Shown here: piece after piece, positions 36,481 to 48,305 of the stretch | How positions within the stretch are numbered: position 1 is the first letter of the stretch | Layout: the number at the start of each line of letters is the position of its first letter | NCBI GenBank assembly: GCA_011109175.1 | Contig: RDEW01000018.1 | Span: 417,091-481,090 of the forward strand | Source of the DNA: Dicyema japonicum | Taxonomy: Eukaryota > Dicyemida > Rhombozoa > Dicyemidae | Direction: 5' to 3' | DNA: 64,000 nucleotides | Made by a program: the position numbers and the translations under genes | The notes under the pieces: generated by a model | The model's database searches: none | What the model was told of the DNA's origin: nothing | Seen by the model: the letters and a program-made list of their open reading frames with translations, nothing else

Positions 36481-38470
36481 CAACTGACCTATTGTGGACA
36501 AAACACATTGGAACAATAATGTCTATATACCCCTCAAAAGTTGTACTTACTTCGTATATCCCCAACATATCCAGACAGTGATGACTAAAGGATCTGCTAC
36601 TATGCAAAGACTTAAATGCCAAACATCCGCTCTGGCTCTGGACATATCAGTTGACTTTCGCGGAGATTACATCCTATCTATACCCGACGAACTAACTATT
36701 CTCAATTATCAGGATTCCCATACAATGACCCCATTCCGAAGATAGGACAGTACAACTTCCCTGGACATATGATTATGCACCTCCTTCCTTGCTGGATATC
36801 TTTTTATAGAATTTTCGTTATGGTTTAACATGTCGCTACCATAACCCAATTTTGTTGAAACTCAAAAGATCTATTTATCTGCTAAAATGTTCTACTGAGG
36901 TCATTTTCAATGCCGACAAGAAATACATTCCAAGAGGACTCATTGCAGACTACAATTCAAATTTCACTAAGGAAATTATCGAAAAGATTCATACAAGACG
37001 TCGACTCAAAAAATCAAAAATTTATACGGCCGAACTATCCAATCTTAATAGCGAAATTACAGAATTAATCAACAAGAGGAAATTGGACCGTTGGAACAAT
37101 TTCATCACAAAAATTAACCACCGAACAAAACTAAAGGATTTTTGGAGTACTTTACGTGGAATTCAGTCGAAACAAAATAGAATGGAGACAACCCACGCCA
37201 CCAGTATTGACAAGAATCAAACACCACGTGATTTCACTTATTAGGCAGATGTCATAATGGACCACTACGCAAAAGTGAGTCACATTGATATGAACAAATG
37301 CTCTCGTCCATGCAAATTGAAAAACGTTCAAACTCCTCAAGAAAAACCGATTGAAATCAGTGCGTCAGATGTCGAAAAACTCATCAAAAACGCCAAAAAC
37401 TCTTCTGCCAAAGGGCTTGATGGAATCTGCATTTAAAGCACCTGGGAACGAAAGGACTCAAAGCAATAACAGACTTAATTTCTGTGTCCATCAACACATG
37501 CAAAATTCCTGCACTATGGAAAAAATCCAAAATAATCCCAATCCTGAAGCTCAAGAAAGATCTTTCGGATCCGTGATCTTTCAGATCAATTTCACTACAA
37601 TCTGTAGTATCGAAAATTGTTGAACGTGTTGTACTGAAACTAATATCGAAGTATTTTCCCATCCCTGATTTTCAACATGGCTTTCGTCCACAATACTCAA
37701 CATTAACACATCTCTCTACCCTAACTCAATATATCGCTGATGGTTTTAACAATTATAATCCTCCCAGACGGACTATCCTCGCATCGATCGACCTAACCAA
37801 GGCGTTCGATCGAACATCAAGGCGCGTGCTAAGTAACAAAATTCTTGTATCTGGAATTCCTCTACGTCTACAGAATTGGTTAACAATTTTCCTCTCTGGA
37901 AGAATTGGTCGAGCTGAAATTATGTCATGTCTATCTCATTACAGACTTCTTCCAAGACTTCGTTTTATCACCCACCTTATTCAACTTACACCTAAGCGAC
38001 ATTGTATGAGGATGACATGATTGTTGCCTCTAAAGACATAGACGTTAACGAAGCAACGAAAAATGTTCAGATCCACTTGAATACTCTTGAAGAGTGGCTT
38101 AAAGCAAACCACCTATCCCTCTCTCCATCGAAATCCACCGTCACTGTATTCACGTCCAACCGCCGCCAACTAAATTTTCAACCAATTTTAACAATTCATG
38201 GACAACCACTCACCGTTACGAAACATCCCAAAATACTTGGAGTTATTTATGACCAACTACTAACTTTCTCTAAACATGTGGAGGAACAATGTACAAAGGC
38301 CTCTCACAAGATCAACATACTTAAAGCTGTGTCAGGTCATTCCTTTGGCCAAAGCAAAGAAGCCCTAACCATCATAAACAATTCATTCGAACAACTATTA
38401 ACTATGCAAGCCCTTGCTGGTCAACCTCTGCACCCTGATGGCTGCGCGGGTATCACCTTCGATTAACTTC
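36480..38470 (+). pseudogene. Jockey/CR1-like non-LTR retrotransposon, decayed
   Basis: 36530-36750 holds the endonuclease end: KCQTSALALDISVDFRGDYI, the S-D-x-x-P/Y-type close of an APE domain. From 36852 come the linker (YNSNFTKEIIEKIHTRRRLK) and the RT: SDVEKLIKNAKNSSAKGLDGI, FQHGFRPQYST-like sequence near 37670, and IDLTKAFDRT near 37790. LRLQNWLTIFLSGR near 37865 and, after breaks, YEDDMIVASKDIDVN at about 38002 (catalytic Y-x-D-D) follow. Then ILGVIYDQLLTFSKHVEEQ. Multiple frameshifts. Ends abruptly next to a reverse-strand fragment of another family. Confidence 0.82.
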
Positions 38471-38479
38471 GACCGAACA

Positions 38480-39010
38480 GTTTTCTTGAGATGGAGCACT
38501 TCGACTTCCTCTTTCTGACCACTTGTCTCCCTTGGACGGTTAGAAGCCATGGGACAACTTGCGTTGGTCCTCATTTGGTAGCGAGAGAATGCTTTCCGCG
38601 ACCATCTCGATCAAGTCTCAGTGCGGAAGGCGCAAAACTGAATATGCGCATCCAATCATGTATTGCGTTGTCCGGAGGTCATCTTCGATCGTTTTGGAAA
38701 TGGCCTCCGCAGCGACAGGTAGTACGGTCTTAGGAATCCTCATCGGGATAGTCAGTAAAGAACGTAATTCTGAGAAGAAGCGTAGGAACTTTTCATGGTC
38801 CGTGGTTGATGGGTAATTAACGGAAGAGATAACATTGGCGCTGGCACGGGGAACCTCCATGCATAAGACGAGGCATGACTGGCAGTGCCATACTTCAAGC
38901 ACGCTCGCTGCGGCTTGGGATAGCTTGATACACTCGAGGTGGAAAAAATCTTCACAAGCAGAGCAGGAGATCCCACGTTTCCGAGGTCTGACAAACCGAC
39001 AGACGAACAC
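38480..39010 (-). pseudogene. 5' (PHD finger) fragment of RLE-type retrotransposon
   Basis: The reverse-strand frame from 39010 reads GISCSACEDFFHLECIKLSQ, then VLEVWHCQSC, a PHD-like Cys4-His-Cys pattern, followed by TIPMRIPKTVLPVAAEAISK. It aligns with the start of the element at 43.0 kb (FGHLGCNKLT, SWSCPTC, VIPLRIPKSVPSS). No RT follows on this strand, because jockey-like sequence abuts at 38470. Confidence 0.7.
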
Positions 39011-39295
39011 ATCTCAGTTTACATGGCTGGTACCTTTTTCCTCTAAGTGGAAAAGTTATATTCAGGTGCCTTTTTTTCACAACAAACATAATCACAACAA
39101 CACGTATTATCTGACCTTCCACAACATTTTTTTAAATTAAAGTTTAATATAAACCGATGGAATATTGAATCGCTATATTTGAGAGTTTGACATTTAGGAA
39201 TTTTAGCAGAATCTATAAAATAGAAAAAATCAGATATTATCGCGCAAACTGATTTGATAGTTGGAAATAATTAATTTATATTTCAGACTACGAAC

Positions 39296-41603
39296 ATGGG
39301 AAAAGCAGACAAGCATATAGTGTTGGTGTGCATATGTGAAAGAAACATAAGAGAACAGCTCTTGAAGAAAATGAATATGGATGTGGATAACCATCCAGTT
39401 GGTTTTGATTCGACAATGTTAGAATGATGACAAGAAAGTACCAAACTTGTACGATTTTGCAGGGATGAAGTTTTTTATTTTTAATGAAAAGAAATTTAAA
39501 ATTAATGGAATTACCAAAACAACTTTCTACAAAACTGATCGTTTTTTAAATGTCGTCAACTCGATTATTGACTGCAAAGAAAAAAATATACCAATTGAAA
39601 GTAAAATTAATAAATTCACTCAGATTTCCCAATGTTAAATAAATGGATGGAAGATCCCTCTCAAGATACTAGTTCAAGGAAAATTAGACGTATTGTTATG
39701 AATTCTGATGAGGTTTACGTTGAAAAAGAATTATCGGATAAATTAAGTAAATAAAAATTTAATTTGCAGAAATTTTAGAAATAAATGTCAAAAACTTTTA
39801 CTACATGATGAAAGATGATAGGTTAAATGACTATCAAGAATATTCAAAAGTTTCTAATGCAAGAGAAACTTTTCGAAAAAAAGTTTTAGAACAGAAAAAT
39901 CTAACAGTTCCAGTGAAAAGTTATTAAGTTTTTTGGTCTCAATGAATCTGTATTTTTTTAAATTAATTAATTCCAGGATTTTGCTGAACCTTCACAGGAT
40001 TTCAAAATGTTAAATGAGCTTAGCAAAAATTTGACTAAAAAGATATTTAGGAAAATATTTTACTTTTTTAGGAATCTTTTTTTTCAGCGTTTTTAAACTA
40101 TGAAAAGTATACGTAAAATATATAATAATGTCAGTAAATTGCATGGGAATAATGATTACAGCGAACCTAATTTTTATGAACAGTTATTAACATTAGAAGT
40201 TGATTGGGTAAGCAATCGCAACAAATTGATAAAACCCGATATTTTAGATAAAGAGTCGTTAGAAACTTTCAGTCTTAACCAGTTTGAACCTTCAGTTTAA
40301 AAATTAATCAATTCTAGGATCTTGATAAACCATTTTTGGAATACATTGGCAAGGCGATAACATTCGTAATGACATTATATGAGAAATATTCATCTACCAG
40401 TCATAAACTCTATTAGTATTTTATTTTTTTAAATTAGTCGCGAAGTTAAAATTATTCTATATCAGGATTTAACATTACTGATTGTATATCCAGTGTTTTT
40501 TAAAAAAATACGTCCATTTTTTGTCAATAATAGCGAGACCTTTAAAGTATAAAATGACTCACTTTAGAACACTTTGGCTTGTTCTTGGAAGTCATTCCAA
40601 AATCTTGAAAATAATGAATCAACATTATTTACAACATCTGACGGGAATTTATTAGTAAAAACTATTTCCGAAAGTGAATTAAACATTCTCAAAACATTAT
40701 TTGATGACTATATCATGGTACATTATTTTTTGAGTTTTCAGCATTTTTTATTCAATAGAGACACTTTACTTACAAAAGTATACGGAATCTATAGTTATGA
40801 AGTTTACTATTTAGATATTGAATTTAGATGGAAAATAAAAGTGAGTCATTCATGGTTGTGAATAACATATTTTCCTGAGTAATCAATTTTTCAGAAAAAT
40901 ACGAATTTAATGAGATTACACAGTTTTTCAGTGAAGGGGAAAATCTAAACGTTTATTCGACGTATAAAAAAGAAGATTTTATGAATAACATCCGAATGGG
41001 CTCTTATTAAAGGGTGAACATTTTGATCTGATCATGAAAAATCTCGAAAAAGACACTAAGGTTATCTTCTTTGATAGTCTTTAGATGCTCGAAAAACAGA
41101 GAATTATTAACTACAGTCTACTTCTTGGAATTCAAGATTCATGTGAAGAGGTAGTTTTTAAATTTTTTCAAAGTTTAATTCTATGTTGAAAAAGGGGAGT
41201 CTCTTCTCGAATGGTAAAAAACTCAGTGACTGCCTGATTCCTGCTAAAACCTCGAATGGTTCAATTGTCTACCTCAGATTTGGGATTGTAGACATTTCTC
41301 AGAAGTACAATAAAACTGACGATTCGGAAAGTCAATTAAACCGTGATATTTCTTCAGAGGTTTGAAATTTATTTATGCCAGGATACATATGTTACCAGTT
41401 CAGTTTACTATCGTCAAAGACTTCTTTCTTTTGTCAGATCAATTCTACGTCCTGATTATGACGGTGAATTCCCTAAACAAATTTACTTAAAATATTTTCC
41501 CGAAAAAAGTGTGGAAAAAGAAATTTTTAACCTTGGTGTCAATGGAAAAGAATTTGATTTTGTCTATAACACATGGCCACCTGAGACAAGGTCCACACTT
41601 TAA
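39296..41603 (+). CDS. Phosphatidylinositol-phosphate kinase (PIPK) family protein; frame breaks present
   Basis: PIPKs phosphorylate phosphoinositides at membranes. From about 40580 the catalytic domain is recognisable across micro-introns: FTTSDGNLLVKTISESEL (P-loop and catalytic Lys), then NRDTLLTKVYGIYSYE. MENKSESFMVVNNIF follows a 26 nt intron, then LKGEHFDLIMKNLEKDTK and RIINYSLLLGIQDS (the family's DYSLL-G-I motif, with Asn for Asp). RFGIVDISQKYN and YVTSSVYYRQRLLSF come after that. The stop is TAA at about 41601. Introns of 22-28 nt are clear at 40300-40322, 40556-40576, 40718-40741 and 41361-41382. Upstream exons (39440-40300) are hydrophilic and unassigned, and the start at 39296 is a guess. 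A one-base break near 41005 and uncertain junctions near 40875 and 39427 leave doubt whether the locus is intact. Confidence 0.7.
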
Positions 41604-42480
41604 TTTAAATAGAGTTAATCATAATCATAGAATTAAAATTTATTATTAATATTTTTCTTAATATACGTAAACATAGAGCTTGTTAGCTATGTTGATGGCC
41701 ATATGTTTTTCCTAGATTATAGTATTCTTCATTCCAGTAAACGATGTAGTCTAGAGCGCGTGCTTTCAATAACCGAGGTAGCCCATTGTTACCGACAATC
41801 AGCTGTTGAGGAAGACATTATTGCTCGTAAAACCGGAAAATTCGTGTTGTTTTACTGAGGACAAATCCTAGAAGCATCCGCGTCGGAAATATGTCGGACA
41901 AGCTCGACGGCCGTTCGATTTGGGTTTTCTTTACTCATTTCAGCACAGAAATCCGAATAATCTGACGGATTTATATGGTTCTTATCAACATCAACCATTA
42001 ACCGCAACGTGTTAATAATTATATATATCTTTAATAGAATTATTTATTATTTATATTTTTTGATTTAAAATTATTTGAAAAATAATTAGTCATGTGAGAT
42101 ATACATAGAAAGCAATTAAAACAACCTATTCTAAAGGACCGGATAAAGATTGTAGGAAAAAAAGTCAAGTGAAAAAAGGTCAAATGGAAATAAAGTTTAT
42201 AAATTAAGATTTTTATTCATGATGGTTTCATTTTAAAGTTAGCGAGTTTAGAATAACAAATTATTTAAATAGTTAATTTCGGCTAATGTTAATGCTTTAG
42301 TTTGTAATTGCATTAAAATGTCCCGCCACATCTAAAACTACACGTGGTGGAAATAAATTCTAAAAATAAAACAAATTTTTTCTACTTTTAAAATTTTTTA
42401 AAAAATTTAAAATGTTATAAACATATGATTTTTAATTAACGTGAATCAAGAGATTATTTAATGTGAATCAAAAGAATATT
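41604..42480. other. Intergenic; no supported gene
   Basis: AT-rich. A duplicated GTGAATCAA-AAGA(G/T)TATTTAA phrase occurs near 42441-42483. No gene recognised. Confidence 0.35.
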
Positions 42481-42489
42481 TAATATTCC

Positions 42490-43000
42490 ATGCAATTGCT
42501 TTTAGGGCTTCTCCTACTGTTTTTTTCCGTCCTGGCGATCCAGACATATATTTAAAAGCCTTTTTTGTCTATCAATCGTTTTTTATCTGTTCTTGTTGAA
42601 ATTCTTTTTCCAAAGGAATCCTGGCCAACACTAGTTTTCGTCATTTTTTCTTCTATAAATTTGGAGGAAACAACGAACCAATGTATATTATTCTATTTTT
42701 TCTTCCATATTTTCAATGGGTAAACACGCAAAGGCGTCTATCATTGCGCAAAAAATGTTAAAATTAATATTTTCTTTATATTGTTTTACTAGATGCAATT
42801 CTTGAATTTTTCTCCAGATTGACTGTCTTAGATAATAATAACATCCTCTAATATGTATTCGTCTCCCAAATACTGCAAGGACAGCTCGAAATACCGAATC
42901 TTCAAAGTCTGCCATAATAGTTTCAAGACAAAATTCCAAATTCAAAATATGAATTGCATTTTGAATAGCCTCAAAAAAATATTTGTAAATCTTTCGTGAT
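42490..43000 (-). pseudogene. MULE-type transposase remnant
   Basis: The reverse strand reads KSRKIYKYFFEAIQNAIHIL, ETIMADFEDSVFRAVLAVF, IHIRGCYYYLRQSIWRKIQ, then FACLPIENMEEKI. The DFE-x-A, GC-x-(F/Y)-x(F/Y)-x-Q-x-(I/L)-x-R-K-I-Q and LP-E pattern is that of the MULE transposase DDE domain in animal FLYWCH/MULE proteins. Downstream (42490-42600) is further decayed. No N-terminal zinc finger and no inverted repeats were identified. Confidence 0.7.
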
Positions 43001-43016
43001 TTAGAAGGTAATATAA

Positions 43017-46015
43017 TTGAACGTGGTGTTGTGGTGTATTGGCCGCCGTTCTACCGTTCTACTTTTTGGATTGAAGATGACAACGGAAAAGGATCCGAAA
43101 CCAACACCGAAACCCAAAGAGCATATTTCTCGCACGTCTATCCCCATTTTCTGTGGACAGGCAAACAAGAGGAAATATAGTATCCAATGTTCCTGTTGCC
43201 CAAATTTTGGACACCTTGGGTGCAACAAGCTGACAAGACGGACTGCTCAGTGTCTCCCAAGTTGGTCATGCCCCACATGCCTTGGGAACCCCACAAGGCA
43301 AAAGGAACCGCTCTCTGGTTCAGTCCTGGATCTATCTAACACGGACGAATGTTTACGCCGACTGAACCGGCTTGTATCAGAGAGGGTTATTCCACTCAGA
43401 ATCCCAAAATCGGTGCCTAGCAGCTGCCACGTGTCTCTCGAAACTAATCACCAAAGCAGTCAGTGACAACACCCAAGAAGCTTGGATTTCTCTGCTTTGC
43501 ACCTCTTGTCTCGGATCACATCCGACCGAACTGAAAACGGAATGTCAAGTCAATCATCAAAAAGAACGTTTCTAAATACGAAAGTATCAACCTGGCGGAT
43601 ACACTGGAAAGCATTTCGACTGCTGTTGACTCACCCTCTTCATCCAGAACAAAGAAAAGGGATCTTCGCAGAGAAATAAACAAGAAGATCATGGTCGGGG
43701 ACATTCGGGGAGCCCTACGTACACTCTCCAGCAGCGACAAGGTTCCTTCACCAAGCAAAGAAACCTTAGACCAGTTAGTCCAGAAACATCCGCCCGCACC
43801 AGCTGATCTACGTGACACGAAAATTCAAAAGGATGTCCCACAACTAAATGCCACCCCTGATGATATTAAATGAGCTATTCGTGCATTCCTTGAAAGCAGC
43901 GGCGCCGGTCTGGACGGCCTACGCCCAAGCCACATAAAAGACCTCACCTCTGTAACAACCGTCGACACAGGGGACTCCTTCATCGTCTCATTGAATGCTC
44001 TTACGAACCACGTTCTTCGGCAGATATCTCGGAGTATGCTCGAGAACTCCTCTTCGCTTCGAGGTTGGTAGCCTTCAAGAAGCCTTGCGGCGGGATAAGA
44101 TTCATCGCCATTGGTAACGTTCTTAGGCGCCTATCGTCGAAGATCGCTGCCAGAGCAGCTAGCAAGACTTTGAGTGCCAAACTTAGTCCTGTCCAATTCG
44201 GAGTTGGAGTACCTAATGGATGTGAAGCAGTAATACATTCAATCCGGAATTTTGTTGCCAGCCCTCCTGACGCGCAGGATTCAATTATAGTCAAACTGGA
44301 CATACGTAATGCATTCAATAGCATCCGAAGGATAGAATCATAGAAGATAGTGTCTCTAGGATTCCTGAGATCAGCAGGATGGTCAGACTCTCATATGGTT
44401 CCCCGTGTACGCTGATCTTTGGACAGCACGCCATCAACGCCAAGACTGGAGTCCAACAAGGAGACCCACTTGGCCCTCTACTCTTTGCTTTGGATATCGA
44501 CTGTGTATCATCTGCGATCAAAACTCCCTTGAACTTATGGTACCTTGATGACGCGACCATTGGGGGAGTTGGAAAATTGTTGTGGAAGAGATTAAACGCG
44601 TCATCCCTGCCCTCGCGGCACTCGGACTGGAGCCGAATCCATCGAAGTGCGAAGTTATTAACGTGACCTGTGGAGAGGACGCCTTTGAAATCGCAATAAC
44701 GACCATTTCTACTTGCCTCCAGGACATCAAAGTCACCCGACTAGAAAAGGCGATTTTCCTCGGATCTCCTCTGTATGACATGTCAACTGTCCTGGAGGAA
44801 AAGAGTGAATCCGTACAGCTGCTCACGCACAATCTAAAGGCTTTGGACTCCCACATTTCTCTCTTCATCCTCAAGAATTTTCACCTTACACCACTCCTTT
44901 TTTTCTACGAACATCCCCATGTTTCACAGACATGGATTTATTGAGAGTTATCGACGAGAAGCTGAGGACCTCTGTTAAAGAAACACTTAACATCTCTCTG
45001 GATAAAGCAGGGTGGACCCAATGCAAGTTACTACTTCGTTATGGAGGAATTGGGATACGCTCGCCACTTGAACTCGCCCTCCCAGCCTTTCTGTCTTCGA
45101 CATATGCTTCCCGTGGTCTAGTTCACCAGAGCTACATTAACGGATCGGACACTGAACCAATGGCATGCATGGCTCACGATGTTTGGATTGGACTTAATTT
45201 GGGACTCCCGAAAAACTTCAACTTCAACAAACAACGAGACTGGAACGAACTTGTATGTTCGAGGACCATCGATGAGCTAAAACCACAACTCGACCGCATC
45301 GTCTTGCTTGTCTGGCTACCGCATCAACAAACGTAAGTGGTGCATGGCTCAAAGCATTCCCGTGCATTTCACTCGGAACTTTTCTGGACGATGACTCCAC
45401 GAGGATTGGGGTTTCCGTCCGCCTCGAAATCGATGTTTGCGCAATCTATCGCTGTAAATGTGGAGGAATAGTCGACGCGAAAGGACTCCACGCACTTTCC
45501 TGCCGAAGAGCGCTGGAAGGAGCCTGAGACATAGTGCAATCAACAAGGTTATTGCGTGGGGACTAGAAGCTGCCGAATTCCCTGTCCAGATGGAGTTCCT
45601 AGGACTTGCCACGGCAAACAGAAGGCCGGATGGAGCGACTCTGTTCCCGTGGATGCTGGGAAGTACCTGGCCTGGGATGCCACCTGCGTAGATAGCTTCT
45701 CCCCTTCCAATATTACAATGAGTGAGAAAATCCAGGCTCAGCTGCAGAGAAAGCAGAAATACTTAAAGCAAAGAAGTACACATGCCTCGGCGAGCAGTAC
45801 ACATTTGAACCTGTCGCAGTCGAAACTTCGGGAGTCATAGGAAGCAGGTCGTTAGCCCTGCTCAACAAAATTGGATCGTTAGTCGCTAAAAGGAGGAGGG
45901 ATGTCAGAGAGAAGGGCTGGCTCATTAAGCGCATCTCCTTACAGATCGTAAGGGGAAATGCGCTCTCAATCCTGAGAGCAGCCAGTAGCCTTTAACTATT
46001 TGGTTTTATTCTTGA
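43017..46015 (+). mobile_element. RLE-type non-LTR retrotransposon: PHD finger, RT, restriction-like endonuclease (broken)
   Basis: Forward-strand pieces in order. The PHD-like finger is at 43140-43300 (IFCGQANKRKYSIQCSCC...GHLGCNKLT...WSCPTC). The linker follows, with SLETNHQ and GDIRGALRTLSSSDK. The RT has SGAGLDGLRPSHIKDL, RFIAIGNVLRRLSSKIAAR, FGVGVPNGCEAV, VKLDIRNAFNSIRR and VQQGDPLGPLLFALDID. Its catalytic box is WYLDDATIGG, YLDD rather than YADD. LGLEPNPSKCEV follows. The C-terminus has RCKCGGIVDAKGLHALSC (C-x-C...H...C), RRPDGATLFPW and WDATCVD, the PD-(D/E)xK-like core of restriction-like endonucleases, then AVETSGVIG and QIVRGNALS. Frame changes occur near 43465, 43874, 44343, 44590 and 45340. 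The RT/RLE order resembles R2/R4/NeSL-type elements; I cannot place the clade. Confidence 0.83.
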
Positions 46016-46039
46016 ATAAATAAATTCAAATTAAAAAAA

Positions 46040-46500
46040 ATATTCCATAAATAACTGTAATTGCACTGGCATAGAACTGAATCCTGATAAAATAGATTTG
46101 CTTGAAGATACATGGTGCCATGGAGAAATTTCAATCCATTTACCATGGGAACCCTCATTTATGTTAATTTAAAAAAAGAAAAATTATATTTATTACACGT
46201 TTGTGTTATAAAGATATACATCAGAGAAGCTGACTTTAGTTTAAAAATAGAGGGACTTGTATTGGTTTGTATACTTTAAAGTTAGTGAATCTAAGATTTA
46301 TTCTATTGCTACGGTATCTTTTTTTATAACCAATAAATTAAAGATTAAAGTTATTGATCCATATCAGATGATGACAGATCTTATATTCTTCTATCGAGAG
46401 ATGAAGCCATTTATCCACAAAAACTCAAACTTTATCAATCTCTTTGAAAAGATTTTAAATTTTCTAAAACCTAAAGAAAAAAATTTTACAAAAAGATAAA
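46040..46500 (+). CDS. Possible exon fragments of an unidentified host gene
   Basis: 46065-46170 reads GIELNPDKIDLLEDTWCHGE and LPWEPSFM in one frame. 46257-46500 reads VSFFITNKLKIKVIDPYQMM and KILNFLKPKEKNFTKR in another. Possible short GT-AG junctions exist between them, but I could not settle one that joins the frames. No family recognised. Composition resembles the nearby host exons more than the transposons. Confidence 0.3.
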
Positions 46501-48262
46501 AGTAATTTTTAATGTATCATGCAGCCTTGTTTTCTCAGAAGATTTTGTTGATTCAATGAAAATAAGTTGAACTTTTTATGCAGTTGTTGATAAAAGCGAG
46601 CATTCCTACACCGAGGTATATTGCTCTGAGTTTAGAATAACTCTTATTTCTATAGTTTATTTTTCGTAAGATACCCATTTTTTCTAAGTTTCATTTCTTA
46701 TTATTATTTATTTTATTTATTAACCCTGAATACACCGAGAAAAAAGTTAAAGTAAGCAACTAATTAAATGTATCCAGTTTCCACTTCTACGGAAACGAAG
46801 TCCATCTGGAATCAGCAAAAAAGGTAAGACATTACAGTTTTCTTAGCTAAAGAAGCCATTCCAAATGAAGTAGTTTCACAGTTCTCATAAAAAATATATA
46901 AGAACCGTCTGATTTTACAAAATACAATTTATATTTTTTTAAATATATTAAAATTATCGCCAATAAATGAAACAATTTCTGTATCATGTTATGGGTGAAG
47001 CATCATCTGCTCCGTAACGAAATGAAAGCACGCACTTTGTATAATCGTTTTTTGGGGTATATAATAGCGAGTGCAATATTTTGGCATATAAACTTACCGA
47101 CAATGTAGAATGTCATTATTGCGACTTGCCAATTTGACGTAATTGACAGAAATCGAGAGTTTCGTTTTGGTGGTCTTATTCGAATAACAGGTTCTTCTTG
47201 TCCGTCGAATGTATAACAATTTTTTGTATGGTCCGCTGCTCTCACGTTTGGAATGCCAACAGTGAATTCTTAAAACGATCGACTTTAATGTAAAATTGTA
47301 AGCCTATTATTATTTATACCTTCACTAGAATCATAATAATTATGCAGAAAAAGAAATTTTTTTAAATGTTAATTTCTTACAATCACTACGGCACACCACA
47401 GTAATTAGCTAGAATTCCAAATGAGTCGAGGTCATCGTCGGACTTCAGTTGTTTTTTTACACGTTTATGGTCTTTTGAAGCTTGGCAGTTTTACCTAAAA
47501 CCTTTAATGGAAATGACTCATTAGAAAAACGTAGTATTCTTTTATCGCTCAGTTCCGTGAGGAAGTCTAATCATCACCAGGATGTTCCTTAATAGTCTCC
47601 AGCGAGACGCCATAAAGTTTGTATTACAACATATTTCTTATAGATTTTCTTTCCAATCAAGGATTATCCGTAATTCTGCATTTTCAAGTGGACATCCAAG
47701 AAAGTAGACTTGCTCACCTGGGAAGATAGATATGCCCGGCAATAGATTGTTAAAAATTCCTGCCTCTCAGAGGATTTCGTTTTTCAGGTTTAAAATATGA
47801 TGAGCTCAATTTTTATGTTGACTTGAAGGTCAAGATCATACTAGGCAGGTAACAAGTATGATGGACTCTTATATAAATTTCTGTATGTCCTTTAAATTCT
47901 TATGTCATCAAGATACCAGAGGTTGAAATCGAGTATCCATGAAACGATCCAAATGATCGATCGTCAATGAGAAGAAGAGTGTTGTAGAGTCAAAGGATAT
48001 ATACAAACGCTAGTGCCAATGAAGACTTTGGAAAGTATATAAGATGATGAGAGGCTTGGAGTATCGATGCCTAGTAAGATATAAAACGGCATAAAATGTC
48101 AACTTATGTTAGTCTCTGAATGTTAATTGTGCATCGACGTGATGACATCTAACATGGTATTGAGGTTGGTTCCGAGAAGAAAGATCGAGTAAGATTAGAG
48201 CTATAAAAAATTTCTTTTACTTAAAATTAAAAAAAATATATTTATTGTCTAAAGTCTAATTT
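46501..48262. other. Intergenic; no supported gene
   Basis: The reverse frame 47245-47003 (RIRPPKRNSRFLSITSNW) is open and ends at a GTAAGT-like donor, but nothing identifies it. The rest is AT-rich without recognised elements. Confidence 0.35.
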
Positions 48263-48305
48263 TTTTTAAATTAACTTAATTATAAATTCAAAATTTTGTT
48301 AGAAA
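48263..48305 (+). promoter_or_regulatory. Conserved 5' leader of ZYG11-like copy 2
   Basis: Near-identical to 31851-31893 (TTAACTTAATTATAAATTC, then AAAATTTTGTTAGAAA next to ATG). Homology fades upstream of about 48263. Confidence 0.5.

Noticed and set aside
47003..47245. Reverse-strand 80-codon frame ending near a GTAAGT donor
   Set aside because: Plausible exon but no partner exon or recognisable domain could be found; left unsupported.
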